Shown: in pieces, positions 1-8,241 of the stretch
How positions within the stretch are numbered: position 1 is the first letter of the stretch
Layout of the letters: the number at the start of each line of letters is the position of its first letter
Notes under the pieces: generated by a model
Seen by the model: the letters and a program-made list of their open reading frames with translations, nothing else
Databases searched by the model: none
Told to the model about the DNA's origin: nothing
Assembly: GCF_900157365.1 (NCBI RefSeq)
Contig: NZ_FUEZ01000003.1
Span: 1,674,001-1,738,000, forward strand
Length of the DNA stretch: 64,000 bases
From: Mycobacterium numidiamassiliense
GTDB lineage: Bacteria; Actinomycetota; Actinomycetes; Mycobacteriales; Mycobacteriaceae
Direction of reading: 5' to 3'
Translations under genes and position numbers: made by a program

Positions 1-42
1 CCGCTCGACGGCATCACCGTCGGGCTGTGCTGCGCGCTGCAT
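1..42 (-). CDS. 5' end of an unidentified minus-strand gene (cut by window edge)
   Basis: Only the first 14 codons lie inside the window, starting at an ATG (complement of 40-42) and reading MQRAAQPDGDAVER. The start is supported by a purine-rich GAGGGAGGG about 4 bases upstream on the same strand. A set of hairpins lies further upstream (see 87-163). Too little protein is visible to name a family. Confidence 0.4.
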   Translation of the reverse strand, partial: MQRAAQPDGDAVER

Positions 43-86
43 CGATCCCTCCCTCTTTGGGCTGCAAGTTGGGGGCGTTTCACCAT

Positions 87-163
87 CCGCCCTGATACGG
101 CGGGCGGCCTTTCCATTCGAGCACAGGCGATTACGCCTCTCCAGCAACTCCGTTGTCCCCTGG
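87..163 (-). promoter_or_regulatory. three consecutive hairpins in the presumed 5' leader of the left-edge gene
   Basis: Read on the minus strand, the stretch between the kinase gene and the left-edge gene folds into three successive hairpins. The first is CCAG/CTGG enclosing CAAC/GTTG (141-163). The second is AGGCG/CGCCT with a 4-base loop (125-138). The third is CCGCCC/GGGCGG (87-107). The segment CGCGGGAGCCAGGGGAC resembles part of the actinobacterial ydaO-type (cyclic di-AMP) leader, but other conserved parts of that motif are not obvious, so a riboswitch is only a possibility. The remaining sequence from 164 to 322 is non-coding with an AT-rich patch near 230-250. Confidence 0.3.
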
Positions 164-322
164 CTCCCGCGTTCGAAGGTAGGTGGACGATCAGAGGCGG
201 GTCAACCGGACAACCCGGGTGCATAGGGAATGCAAATTATATGAATAGCACATGGATTCGCGCTCGCAGATCCTGGTAGTTCCAAAGTGGTTGCTTTACA
301 GCATCATTCAAGACGCCAAGAC

Positions 323-1696
323 TCAGGCGGGCCCTCGTCCATCGCCGGCGACGTTCAACAGCAGGCGCGTCCCACCCAGCGGGCTGGCATGCAACGACGC
401 GCGGCCACCATGCAATTCGGCCTGCTGCGCAACGAGTGCCAGCCCCAACCCGGACCCCGACCGCGATGCCGTCGAACCGCGCGAGAAGCGGGCGAAGACC
501 GCGACGCGCTCCTCCTCGGGAACACCAGTTCCGTTGTCGTCGATGGCGATTTCCACGCCTTCGCTGGAACTGGTGACGTTCAGCTGAATCTTGGTGGCGC
601 CACCGTGTCTGACGGCGTTGGCGATGGCGTTGTCGATCACCAGCCGTAGGCCGGTAGGTAGCCCCACCATCAACACCGTGGGTGAGGGCACCAGCGACAC
701 GGCCACGTCCGGGTAGATGCGCAGTGCGTCGTGCGCGGCGCGGTCCAACAGCTCGGTGATGTCGAACGGGACAAAATCGTCGACGGTGGTCAGTTCGCCC
801 TGCGCCAGCCTCTCCAGCGCCGTCAACGTCCCTTCGATCCGGCTCTGGGTACGGATGACGTCGCCGATCACCTCTTGGCGCTGCTCGGGGCCGAGCTCGA
901 GGGTGGACAGCACCTCCAGGTTGGTCCGCATGGCGGTCAACGGGGTGCGCAGCTCGTGGGAGGCGACGGCGGCGAAGTCGCGCGCCGACTCCAGCGCCGC
1001 CCTGGTGCGCTGTTGCTCCTTGCCGATGCGGGCCAGCATGCCTTCGACCGCCTCGGCGATCTCGACGGCCTCACGCACCCCGCGGACCTGCACCTCATCC
1101 GGACTGGACTGGGCGTTGATGGCGCGGGCTTGCTGGGCCAGCAGCAGGAACGGATTGACCATGATCAGGGAGATCACCCAGCCGACCAAGAACGTGCCGG
1201 TGATGACGCCACCGCAGATCAGCAAGACCCGCAGGTGCAGTTCATTGATCCGGTGCTGAGCCTCGGCCAACGGCGCGGCCAGGGCGATCGAGGCCGGGCC
1301 CGCGGAGAAGGTACGGACGCGGTACTGCACGCCGTTGATGGTGGTGTTCGCATAGCCGTTCGCGAGCTGGGGCAGCACGATGTTGCTAGGAACCGACACG
1401 GTGATGCCGCCGATGCGCGCGGTGCGCACCAGGTTGCCGTCGGGGGCAGGCCGGTCCGAGTTGCTCTGCTGCGGGCTGTTGAGCAACGTGCTGATGTCGC
1501 CCAGGCTGCTCACCGAGTCCAGGCGACGGTCGAGCTGGCTGTACTGGTCATTGGTGACGCCGACCCACACCCATACGCCCAACGTGACGACGACGGCAAT
1601 CACGCCGAGTTGGGCGACGATGACGATAGTGCGCAACGACAACACCCGCATCGGCAGCCGAATCGCTTCCAACACGCGACTGTCGGCAACCATCAT
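323..1696 (-). CDS. PrrB-like sensor histidine kinase
   Basis: This is a membrane sensor kinase of about 457 residues. It has an N-terminal transmembrane helix, an extracytoplasmic region, a second transmembrane helix, a HAMP linker, a HisKA domain with SHELRTPLT (His is the phosphoacceptor), and a HATPase domain with an N box (DNAIANAVRHGG), DDNGTGVP and GSGLGLALV. The stretch from the H box to the C terminus closely resembles mycobacterial PrrB as I recall it. PrrB normally follows its response regulator prrA, but the upstream neighbour here is selB and no regulator lies in the window, so it looks like an orphan paralogue. A TTG start at 1723 would overlap selB by 11 bp. The double ATG at 1696/1693 is preferred, although neither has a strong ribosome site. 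Confidence 0.85.
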   Translation of the reverse strand: MMVADSRVLEAIRLPMRVLSLRTIVIVAQLGVIAVVVTLGVWVWVGVTNDQYSQLDRRLDSVSSLGDISTLLNSPQQSNSDRPAPDGNLVRTARIGGITVSVPSNIVLPQLANGYANTTINGVQYRVRTFSAGPASIALAAPLAEAQHRINELHLRVLLICGGVITGTFLVGWVISLIMVNPFLLLAQQARAINAQSSPDEVQVRGVREAVEIAEAVEGMLARIGKEQQRTRAALESARDFAAVASHELRTPLTAMRTNLEVLSTLELGPEQRQEVIGDVIRTQSRIEGTLTALERLAQGELTTVDDFVPFDITELLDRAAHDALRIYPDVAVSLVPSPTVLMVGLPTGLRLVIDNAIANAVRHGGATKIQLNVTSSSEGVEIAIDDNGTGVPEEERVAVFARFSRGSTASRSGSGLGLALVAQQAELHGGRASLHASPLGGTRLLLNVAGDGRGPA

Positions 1697-1712
1697 GGGC
1701 CAATTATCGTGC

Positions 1713-3509
1713 TCAACGCACAACCTCGCGGTGACCGGCGTCCAATCGGCGGGTCCAGCCCCGCGTGTCCAGGTGTTCCAGCAACGGAATCACCACCCGG
1801 CGAGTGGTGTCGAGTGCTTGGCGCGCTTGGCTTGTGGTGAACGGCTGGTCCAGCTGAGCCAACGCACGCATCGCCATCGCGGGGGCAGTGGGCAGCAGCA
1901 CCACGCCGTCGCGCAGCCGCAACACCCGCCCGGCGCGTTCGGCCGCGGCCAGTTCCCGAGCGCCCAGCCGCAGTGCCGAGAGGTCGTCGGCTTCCGGCGC
2001 GCGGAACGGCTCGGCGCGCAGCCGAACCTCGAGTTCGCTCACCGCGGCCTCGGCCCCGCCGAGGTCATCGCGTGAGCCGCCCACCCGGATGTGGCCACCA
2101 CCCTGCTCGAGTCCCGTGTCACGAACGACCGCGTCCAGCAGCGACTCGTCCGGCAGCTCCAGCAGGTCGCGCGCGGCGCCTTGCGATAGGCCGTCGGCCA
2201 AGGGATCTCGCGCATGCAGCTCGGCCACCGCGGTCTGCAGCCGTTGCCGCCACGCGTCGTAAGTCGCGGCGTGCACCCACCAGCCGTTGAGCACCCGCAC
2301 GCCCGCGGGTGGGTCAGCGCCACCGTCGGGCAGCAGACCCAGCCGACGCAGGTAGCTCTCCTGCACGGCGCCCCGGCGGGCCACCTCGGTCGCGAGGTCG
2401 GCGGTGGTGTCCATGGCGCCCAGCGCCGCCGCCCGGCGCGCGCTGTCGCCGCGGCGTCGCAGCGCCGGTGGGTCGGCGTCGAGTACCTGGGCACCGCCGA
2501 GGGCCCGGCTGCCGCCGGGGTCGCGCAGCACCAGCCGGTCGCCGAGGACCAGCGGCAGCCGCCGGTCGAGGGTGAGCCGGCCGTGCTCGTCGTCGAACGG
2601 CCGCAGCCGCGCGGGCACCGCGGCGGTGCCGACGTGCGCGACGAGCCGCGCCGGGGTCTCGGTGAACGGGTCGCCGGTGGTTCGGCGCACGTCGAGAGTG
2701 CGGGTGGTGGGCCACGCGCCGGGGGTGACCAGCGCATCGCCGCGGTGGATGGCGTCGCGGGAGACACCGCGCAGGTTGAGGGCCACCCGGGCCACCGGCC
2801 CCAGCGCCGGGTACGGCTCGCCGCGGCTCTGCAGGCCGCGGATCGTTATCGATCGGGTCTTGGCGCCGAGTAGCTCGAGCCGGTCGCCGCGGGCCAGCGT
2901 GCCGGCCGTGAGCGTCCCGGTCACCACCGTGCCCGCGCCGTCGATGGAGAAGGAACGATCGACCCACAGCCGCAGCCGGGAGGTGGTGTCGGGTGCGGGC
3001 ACTTCGGCCAGGACGCGGTCGAGCACCTCGCGTAACTCGGTCAGCCCGGTGCCGTCGACCGCCGACACGATCACACCGGGCGCATCGCGCAGCCCGGTGT
3101 CGGCCAGCTCGGCGCGCGCCTGCGCGAGGGCCTCAGGGGCGCGGTCGGGTGCCCGGTCGGCGCGGGTGATCGCGATGAGGCCGTGCCGGACGCCGAGGGC
3201 GGCGATCGCGTCGCGGTGATCGCTCGACTGTGCCTGCCAGCCCTCGTCGGCGGCGACGACGAAGCAGATCACCGGTGCCGGCCCGAGGCCGGCCAGCGTG
3301 TTGCCCAGGAAGCGCTGGTGACCGGGGACATCGACAAAGGCGACCTCGCGGCCCGACGGCAGCGTGGTCCAGGCGAAGCCCAGATCGATGGTCAGCCCGC
3401 GGCGACGCTCCTCGGCCCAGCGGTCGGGTTCCATCCCGGTCAGGGCTCGGATGAGGGTGCTCTTGCCGTGGTCGACGTGGCCGGCGGTGGCCAGAACATA
3501 CGTGCTCAG
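1713..3509 (-). CDS. selB: selenocysteine-specific elongation factor SelB
   Basis: SelB is the GTPase that delivers Sec-tRNA to UGA codons followed by a SECIS hairpin. The N terminus shows the P-loop GHVDHGKST, the G3 motif DVPGHQRF and the SelB-type G4 motif TRAD. EF-Tu-like beta domains follow, then C-terminal winged-helix repeats that bind the SECIS. The length (about 598 residues) fits the family. There is no ATG, GTG or TTG between the selA stop and the P-loop. The best start is a CTG at 3509-3507 that overlaps the selA stop as CTGA and has GAGGCGG 6 bases upstream. It is translationally coupled to selA. The same frame stays open far upstream inside selA, but that extension is arginine-rich shadow sequence. 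Confidence 0.93.
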   Translation of the reverse strand: MSTYVLATAGHVDHGKSTLIRALTGMEPDRWAEERRRGLTIDLGFAWTTLPSGREVAFVDVPGHQRFLGNTLAGLGPAPVICFVVAADEGWQAQSSDHRDAIAALGVRHGLIAITRADRAPDRAPEALAQARAELADTGLRDAPGVIVSAVDGTGLTELREVLDRVLAEVPAPDTTSRLRLWVDRSFSIDGAGTVVTGTLTAGTLARGDRLELLGAKTRSITIRGLQSRGEPYPALGPVARVALNLRGVSRDAIHRGDALVTPGAWPTTRTLDVRRTTGDPFTETPARLVAHVGTAAVPARLRPFDDEHGRLTLDRRLPLVLGDRLVLRDPGGSRALGGAQVLDADPPALRRRGDSARRAAALGAMDTTADLATEVARRGAVQESYLRRLGLLPDGGADPPAGVRVLNGWWVHAATYDAWRQRLQTAVAELHARDPLADGLSQGAARDLLELPDESLLDAVVRDTGLEQGGGHIRVGGSRDDLGGAEAAVSELEVRLRAEPFRAPEADDLSALRLGARELAAAERAGRVLRLRDGVVLLPTAPAMAMRALAQLDQPFTTSQARQALDTTRRVVIPLLEHLDTRGWTRRLDAGHREVVR

Positions 3510-4825
3510 CGGTCCGCCTCGGACACACCTGCCAGCGCTGTCCGCACGGCGGCGAGCAGCCGATCGTCGTCGGATTCGGGGATGCAGCGCAGGTCGACTA
3601 GGCAGGCACCGTCGTGCACCCGCGGCAGCACCGCGGGGTCGCCGGCGCGCAGGCGTTCGGCGGCGCCTTCGGGAAGGCGGACCGCCCACCCCGGCAACGG
3701 CACGCCGGGTGCTCCCCCGCCCCCGACCCGGCCGTCGTGTGCGACGACGGATGCGCCGACGGCTCCGGCGAGACGCTCGGCCCGGGCGCGCAGCGAGTCG
3801 GCGTCGGCGTGCAGAGCCTGCGTCACGGGCGATGCCCCGACGCGGACGGTCGCCTCGAGCGCGGCGAGGGTCAGTTTGTCCGCACGGACCGCGCGCGCCA
3901 ACGGGTGCCGGGCCAGCTGGCCGACGACCCCGGCACGACCGAGCACGATGCCGGCCTGCGGCCCACCGAGCAGCTTGTCGCCGCTCGCGGTGACGATGTC
4001 GGCGCCGTCGGCCAGCGTGCTGGCGGCGTCGGGCTCGTCGGGCAGCAGCCGGTCGGGCGCGAGCAGTCCGCTGCCCAGGTCGACGACCAGGGGTATGGCC
4101 TGCTGCTCGGTCAATGCCCGCAGCTCGGGCACCGTGGCCGAGGCGGTGAACCCTTCGACGCGGAAGTTGCTCTGATGCACCTTCAGCACGCATCCGGTCT
4201 GCGGCCCGATCGCGTCGGCGTAGTCCTTGAGATGGGTGCGGTTGGTGGTGCCCACTTCACGCAGCCGCGCCCCGGTGGAGGCGATCAGGTCGGGCAGCCG
4301 GAACCCGGCGCCGATCTCGATGAGTTCGCCGCGGCTGACGACCACCTCACGGCCGGATGCGAGCGCGGTGGTGGCGAGCACGAGCGCGGCGGCGCCGTTG
4401 TTGACCACAAGTGCGTCCTCGGCGGCCGGACAGGCGGTGAGCAGCGCTTCGCGGGTCGCGGCCCCCCGCTTCGACCGGGTGCCAGTGGCCAGATCGAGCT
4501 CGACATCGACGTAGCCGCTGGCGGCGACCAGGGCTTCGACCGAGCTCTTTGCCAATGGCGCCCGGCCCAGGTTGGTGTGCACGACGACGCCCGTGGCGTT
4601 GAGCACGGGCCGCAACGTCGTGGTTGGGTACGCGGCCAACGACCGCAGCACGGCGTCGTGCACCTGCTCGGGTATTAGGTCACCGCGCCGCGCAGCGTCC
4701 TGGATGTCGCGGATCACCGCCCGGACGAGGCTCTCGCCCAACCGAGTTCGCGCCTGCTGCACGGCGGGAAGCGCCAGCAGCTGATCGGTGCGCGGAATCA
4801 GTCGGCGCGGGTCGATCTGTGTCAC
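3506..4825 (-). CDS. selA: L-seryl-tRNA(Sec) selenium transferase SelA
   Basis: SelA converts Ser-tRNA(Sec) to Sec-tRNA(Sec) using selenophosphate and PLP. The protein is about 439 residues, the usual size. It has the SelA N-terminal domain (PRRLIPRTDQLLALPAV), the NATGVVVHTNLGRAPL motif, and the PLP lysine in SGDKLLGGPQAG. The chosen start is GTG at 4825 with a strong AGGAGG 5 bases upstream. An open frame extends further through the tRNA gene but cannot be coding. It sits 28 bp downstream of selC and its stop overlaps the selB start, so selC-selA-selB form one minus-strand unit. Confidence 0.96.
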   Translation of the reverse strand: MTQIDPRRLIPRTDQLLALPAVQQARTRLGESLVRAVIRDIQDAARRGDLIPEQVHDAVLRSLAAYPTTTLRPVLNATGVVVHTNLGRAPLAKSSVEALVAASGYVDVELDLATGTRSKRGAATREALLTACPAAEDALVVNNGAAALVLATTALASGREVVVSRGELIEIGAGFRLPDLIASTGARLREVGTTNRTHLKDYADAIGPQTGCVLKVHQSNFRVEGFTASATVPELRALTEQQAIPLVVDLGSGLLAPDRLLPDEPDAASTLADGADIVTASGDKLLGGPQAGIVLGRAGVVGQLARHPLARAVRADKLTLAALEATVRVGASPVTQALHADADSLRARAERLAGAVGASVVAHDGRVGGGGAPGVPLPGWAVRLPEGAAERLRAGDPAVLPRVHDGACLVDLRCIPESDDDRLLAAVRTALAGVSEADR

Positions 4826-4853
4826 TTGCCTCCTCGACCTCCTCGGTCCACGC

Positions 4854-4949
4854 TGGCGGAGGCGGACGGGAATCGAACCCGCCAGACCGAGATGCTCGAT
4901 CTCACCGGTTTTGAAGACCGGGGGGACCACCAGGAACCCAAACGCCTCC
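4854..4949 (-). tRNA. selC: tRNA-Sec (anticodon UCA)
   Basis: On the minus strand the sequence folds as a selenocysteine tRNA. It has acceptor GGAGGCG pairing with CGCCTCC, a discriminator G and an encoded CCA (4854-4856). The anticodon stem CCGGT/ACCGG encloses loop CTTCAAA, whose TCA anticodon (4912-4914) reads UGA. A long variable arm follows (TGAGATC paired with the ATCTCGG side). The T arm has loop TTCGATT between GCGGG and CCCGT. The 96-nt length and long extra arm are typical of tRNA-Sec and unlike ordinary tRNAs. It lies just upstream of selA in the same orientation. Confidence 0.96.
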
Positions 4950-5032
4950 ACGGACAACGTAGCCTGACCGGCGCCGCGTCACATCAGCCACAGTGGCCCC
5001 GGCGTCGGCGGATGCGCCGAGGGATGGTCGCC

Positions 5033-5113
5033 GTGCCCGCCTCCGAGCGACAAACGCGGACGCGCTGCGGGTGCCGGCGGCTATAGGCGACTTTGTCGCT
5101 GTGATGCGGGCAC
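5033..5113. repeat. palindromic dispersed repeat, copy A
   Basis: This is an imperfect inverted repeat with 22-bp arms: GTGCCCGCCTCCGAGCGACA plus AA at 5033-5054, and its complement-like partner at 5092-5113 (TTTGTCGCTG...GCGGGCAC). The arms are separated by 37 bp. A second copy with near-identical arms lies at 12637-12715, and in both the right arm is followed by AACGTG. This copy occupies the gap between selC and divergent selD (4950-5175), which otherwise shows only promoter-type sequence. Confidence 0.75.
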
Positions 5114-5175
5114 AACGTGTGCCTGCCGGGGCAGAGCCGCGTGAGGCTAATGTGACTACCTCGTAGGCTCGGCGT

Positions 5176-6153
5176 ATGACCCCGACGCGGCTCACCGGTT
5201 ACGCCCACGGCGGCGGCTGCGCCTGCAAGATCCCGCCCGGCGAACTTGAAGAGGCGGTCCGCGGACTCGCCGGGCAGTCGAACGAGAACGTGCTCGTCGG
5301 CCTCGACGACGGCGACGATGCGGCCGCGGTGCTGGTCGGTGACATCGCGGTGCTGTCCACCGCGGACTTTTTCACCCCGGTCGTCGACGACGCCTACGAC
5401 TGGGGCCGTATCGCCGCGGCCAACGCGCTGTCCGACATATACGCGATGGGCGGGCGGCCGATCGTCGCGATCAACCTCGTGGGCTGGCCGCGCGACGTGC
5501 TGCCGCTGGAGCTGATGACCGAGGTGCTGCGCGGCGGCTTGGCGGTAGCGTCAGAGGCGGGCTGCCCGGTGATCGGCGGCCACTCCATCGACGACCCGGA
5601 ACCGAAGTACGGCATGGCCGTGACCGGTGTTGCTGATCCAAATCGGTTGCTGCGCAACGACTCCGCAGCACCGAACCTGCCGCTGACGCTGACCAAGCCG
5701 CTGGGCACCGGACTGCTCAACAATCGGCACAAGCAGACCGGCGAGGTGTTCGCCGAAGCGATCGCGACGATGACCCAACTCAACCGCGACGCGGCCCTGG
5801 CCGCGACGACGGCAGGGCTCAAAGCGGCGACCGACGTGACCGGGTTCGGTCTGCTGGGCCACCTGTACAAGATGTGCCGGGCCTCAAAAGTCGGCGCCGT
5901 CGTCGACCGCGCCGCGGTGCCGGTTCTCGACAGCGCGCGCGCGGCGTTGCGCGACGGGTTCGTCTCCGGCGGGACGCGCCGCAACCTGGACTGGGTGCGC
6001 CCGCATCTGCGTCCCGGCCCCGGTGTCACCGAGGACGAGCTGCTGCTGCTTGCCGATGCGCAAACCTCCGGCGGCTTGCTCGTGGTCGGCGAACTACCCG
6101 GCTATCCGGTTGTCGGGCATACGGTTTCGGGCTCGGGCATCGATATCCGCTAG
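5176..6153 (+). CDS. selD: selenide, water dikinase (selenophosphate synthetase) SelD
   Basis: SelD makes selenophosphate from selenide and ATP for SelA. The 325-residue protein begins with the glycine-rich GGGCACK segment (residues 12-18). The catalytic Cys17 and the following Lys are present as ordinary residues, so this SelD is not itself a selenoprotein. The ATP-binding AIRS-fold motifs follow (VGLDDGDDAAAV, the YAMGG segment, GGHSIDDPEPKYG, TDVTGFGLLGH). The ATG start is the first plausible one. The gene diverges from selC-selA-selB across copy A of the palindromic repeat. It converges on the formate dehydrogenase membrane-subunit gene with 7 bp between the stops. Confidence 0.96.
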   Translation: MTPTRLTGYAHGGGCACKIPPGELEEAVRGLAGQSNENVLVGLDDGDDAAAVLVGDIAVLSTADFFTPVVDDAYDWGRIAAANALSDIYAMGGRPIVAINLVGWPRDVLPLELMTEVLRGGLAVASEAGCPVIGGHSIDDPEPKYGMAVTGVADPNRLLRNDSAAPNLPLTLTKPLGTGLLNNRHKQTGEVFAEAIATMTQLNRDAALAATTAGLKAATDVTGFGLLGHLYKMCRASKVGAVVDRAAVPVLDSARAALRDGFVSGGTRRNLDWVRPHLRPGPGVTEDELLLLADAQTSGGLLVVGELPGYPVVGHTVSGSGIDIR

Positions 6154-6160
6154 CGCGGCT

Positions 6161-7255
6161 TCAACCAGCGGTGGTGATCGAGTCGTCGGTGATGCCTGCC
6201 GCCCGGCGCGCCGCCAGCCGACGCTTCTGCGGCTCGATCGTGTAGCGCGGGTGCCGCGCCGATTCCTTGCCCGCCTCGAAGAAACCGAACCTCAAGAGAG
6301 CCGACGCGGCCAGCAGCGCCAGGCCGGACAGGGCGGCGACGCCGCGGTGTCGCCCGCCCAGCAATGCGCCCAAACCCCCTGCGGCGGCCAGCCGTTCGCT
6401 CCATTCCAGCATCCGACCAGGCGCGCCCTCGTGCAGCGGTTCTCTGGTGACCGGGTCCATCCGGTGTTCGGTGACCCTGGCGGAGATCAGGTCACAGATC
6501 GCACCGATGACGGCCAGGTTGCGGGCCGGCCCGGACTCGGACACAGGCGTGGTGATCATCGCCAACCCCGACGCGGCCAGGCTCGCCGAGCTGACGAACA
6601 CGAACGGCAGGTCTCGGTACGCGGCGTTCCACGTCGGCGTCGCCGTGTCGGTGAGCAGCACCGCGGTGTAGACGGCCAGCGGTGCTGCGAACACCGCGGC
6701 CTCCAGACCGGCCGGCCCTTCCAGTGCGCGCAGCACAGGCCGCAAGGGGCCCAACGGGATTCGCTCCCCGGTCATCCGGTCGATCTCGAAGACCGCGGCA
6801 ACCCCGATGCCGGCGCTGAAGAAGCTGAGAATCCACGAACCAACACTCATCGGCGACGTCAGCTTCACGGTCCGCAGCATGTTGACGAACCGCTCGGGCC
6901 GGCCCAGATCCTTCACCAGCGCGACCGCACCCAGCCCGACGGCCACCAGGGCGGACAGTCTTGTGTTGCGGCGCAACGTTTTTCGTCCGGTTAGCTGGGC
7001 ACCGGCCGCAAGCAGGCCGGACCCACCAGCGACGCCGCCGAGGAACAGGTACGCCGCCACTTCGTGTCCCCACGGCGGGGCCTTGACCACCGGACGCCCG
7101 TAGTACGAGGTGAATTCGGCGTCGGGGACCATCGGCATCTCGCGCGAGCCATCGGAACCACTGCCGCCGCCGCGACGTTTGGAGCGCTTGCCTTTCCGGC
7201 GTTTGCCGCCCGCGGGCTCCGGCGGACGGAAGCTGTCGAATTCCGAGGTACTCAT
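6161..7255 (-). CDS. NrfD/PsrC-type membrane subunit of formate dehydrogenase
   Basis: This is a 364-residue polytopic membrane protein of the NrfD/polysulfide reductase membrane-subunit family. It has a basic, glycine-rich cytoplasmic N terminus (roughly residues 15-35) and then about eight or nine hydrophobic helices starting at GHEVAAYLFLGGVAGGSG, a typical NrfD first helix. The DLGRPERFVNMLRT loop is also characteristic. By family knowledge it anchors the ferredoxin subunit and passes electrons to or from the quinone pool. It replaces the cytochrome b subunit of the E. coli enzyme. Its ATG overlaps the stop of the upstream ferredoxin gene by 4 bp, so it is the third gene of the fdh operon. 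Confidence 0.88.
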   Translation of the reverse strand: MSTSEFDSFRPPEPAGGKRRKGKRSKRRGGGSGSDGSREMPMVPDAEFTSYYGRPVVKAPPWGHEVAAYLFLGGVAGGSGLLAAGAQLTGRKTLRRNTRLSALVAVGLGAVALVKDLGRPERFVNMLRTVKLTSPMSVGSWILSFFSAGIGVAAVFEIDRMTGERIPLGPLRPVLRALEGPAGLEAAVFAAPLAVYTAVLLTDTATPTWNAAYRDLPFVFVSSASLAASGLAMITTPVSESGPARNLAVIGAICDLISARVTEHRMDPVTREPLHEGAPGRMLEWSERLAAAGGLGALLGGRHRGVAALSGLALLAASALLRFGFFEAGKESARHPRYTIEPQKRRLAARRAAGITDDSITTAG

Positions 7256-8241
7256 CGGCTGCTCCAGAACGCCACCACGGCGGCGCCGATCATGCCGGCC
7301 GCGGCCATGCCGGCCCGCTTGAACATCTGCGGCAGGTCAGCGGTGCAGACCCGCGGATCGGGCGGCAGGCCGTAGACCTCCGGTTCGTCGAGCAAGAGGA
7401 AGACCGAGCCGATGCCGCCGACGCCGTCGTGTTCGTTGGCGCCGTAGAGGCGCGCCTCGGTGCGGCCCTGGGCGTGCAGCTGAGCGACCCGCTCCCGCGC
7501 CTGCTCCACCAGCTCGTCGTGATTACCGAACTTGATCGACGTGGTCGGACAGGTTTGGGCGCAGGCCGGAATCTGATCCTCGACCAAGCGGTCGTAGCAG
7601 AGCGTGCATTTCTGGGCGACACCGGTGACGTATTCATGAGCGAGCTGGTCGGACTTGCGCTCCGAGGTGGCATACGTGCCGTCGCTGCGGCGCTCGACCA
7701 CGCCGAACGGGCATCCGGCCACGCAGGTGCCGCAGCCGTTGCACACGTCGTGCTGCACCACCACCGTGCCGAACTCGGTTCGGAACAGCGCCCCCGTCGG
7801 GCAGACGTCGAGACAGCCGGCGTGCGTGCAGTGCTTGCACACGTCCGACGACATCAGCCAGCGAAATTCCGGGGTGTCCGGTGGCGTGAACGGCTCGGGG
7901 TCGATGGGTTCAGGGGCGCCGGGCAACGCGGGCATGCCCAAATCGATGAGCGCCTGGCCGGATTCGCGGGCCTCGTCGATGCGGTCGCGGTTCTGCTCGA
8001 TGAACGCCACATGCCGCCAGGTGCTGGCCCCTAGCGAACCCGTGTTGTCGTAGGAGGAGCCCAGCAGTTCGAGGTCGCCGTCGCGCGGGTTGCGGTTCCA
8101 CTCCTTGCACGCCACTTCGCAGGCCTTGCAGCCGATGCAGATCGAGGTGTCGGTGAAGAAGCCCTTGCGCGGCTTCTCCTCCGTCCAACCGGCGTCGGCT
8201 GCCGGGTCAGTCGGTCCGGTCAGCTGACCCTTGAACTTCAC
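7252..8241 (-). CDS. fdhB: formate dehydrogenase iron-sulfur (beta) subunit
   Basis: This is the electron-transfer subunit, about 329 residues. It carries four cysteine clusters for [4Fe-4S] centres: CIGCKACEVAC (C35, C38, C41, C45), CKHCTHAGCLDVC, CNGCGTCVAGC, and CTLCYDR with CAQTC. A hydrophobic segment near the C terminus (MAAAGMIGAAVVAFW) could be a membrane anchor, as in E. coli FdnH. The chosen start is GTG at 8241, which overlaps the fdhA stop as GTGA and has GGGGAGG just upstream. A start at 8283 would overlap fdhA by 46 bp. The protein takes electrons from FdhA and passes them to the NrfD-like subunit. Confidence 0.93.
   Translation of the reverse strand: MKFKGQLTGPTDPAADAGWTEEKPRKGFFTDTSICIGCKACEVACKEWNRNPRDGDLELLGSSYDNTGSLGASTWRHVAFIEQNRDRIDEARESGQALIDLGMPALPGAPEPIDPEPFTPPDTPEFRWLMSSDVCKHCTHAGCLDVCPTGALFRTEFGTVVVQHDVCNGCGTCVAGCPFGVVERRSDGTYATSERKSDQLAHEYVTGVAQKCTLCYDRLVEDQIPACAQTCPTTSIKFGNHDELVEQARERVAQLHAQGRTEARLYGANEHDGVGGIGSVFLLLDEPEVYGLPPDPRVCTADLPQMFKRAGMAAAGMIGAAVVAFWSSR

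Noticed and set aside
731..1840. 369-codon plus-strand frame opposite the histidine kinase
   Set aside because: This is an antisense shadow of the kinase gene with no recognisable motif.
3510..4193. Long upstream extension of the selB frame (about 230 extra codons)
   Set aside because: It lies entirely within selA in another phase, is almost all Arg, Ala, Gly and Pro, and would give an oversized SelB. The P-loop begins directly after the selA stop.
4826..4957. Extension of selA through the tRNA gene
   Set aside because: The frame is open only by chance across selC, and a strong ribosome site with GTG at 4825 gives the normal SelA N terminus.
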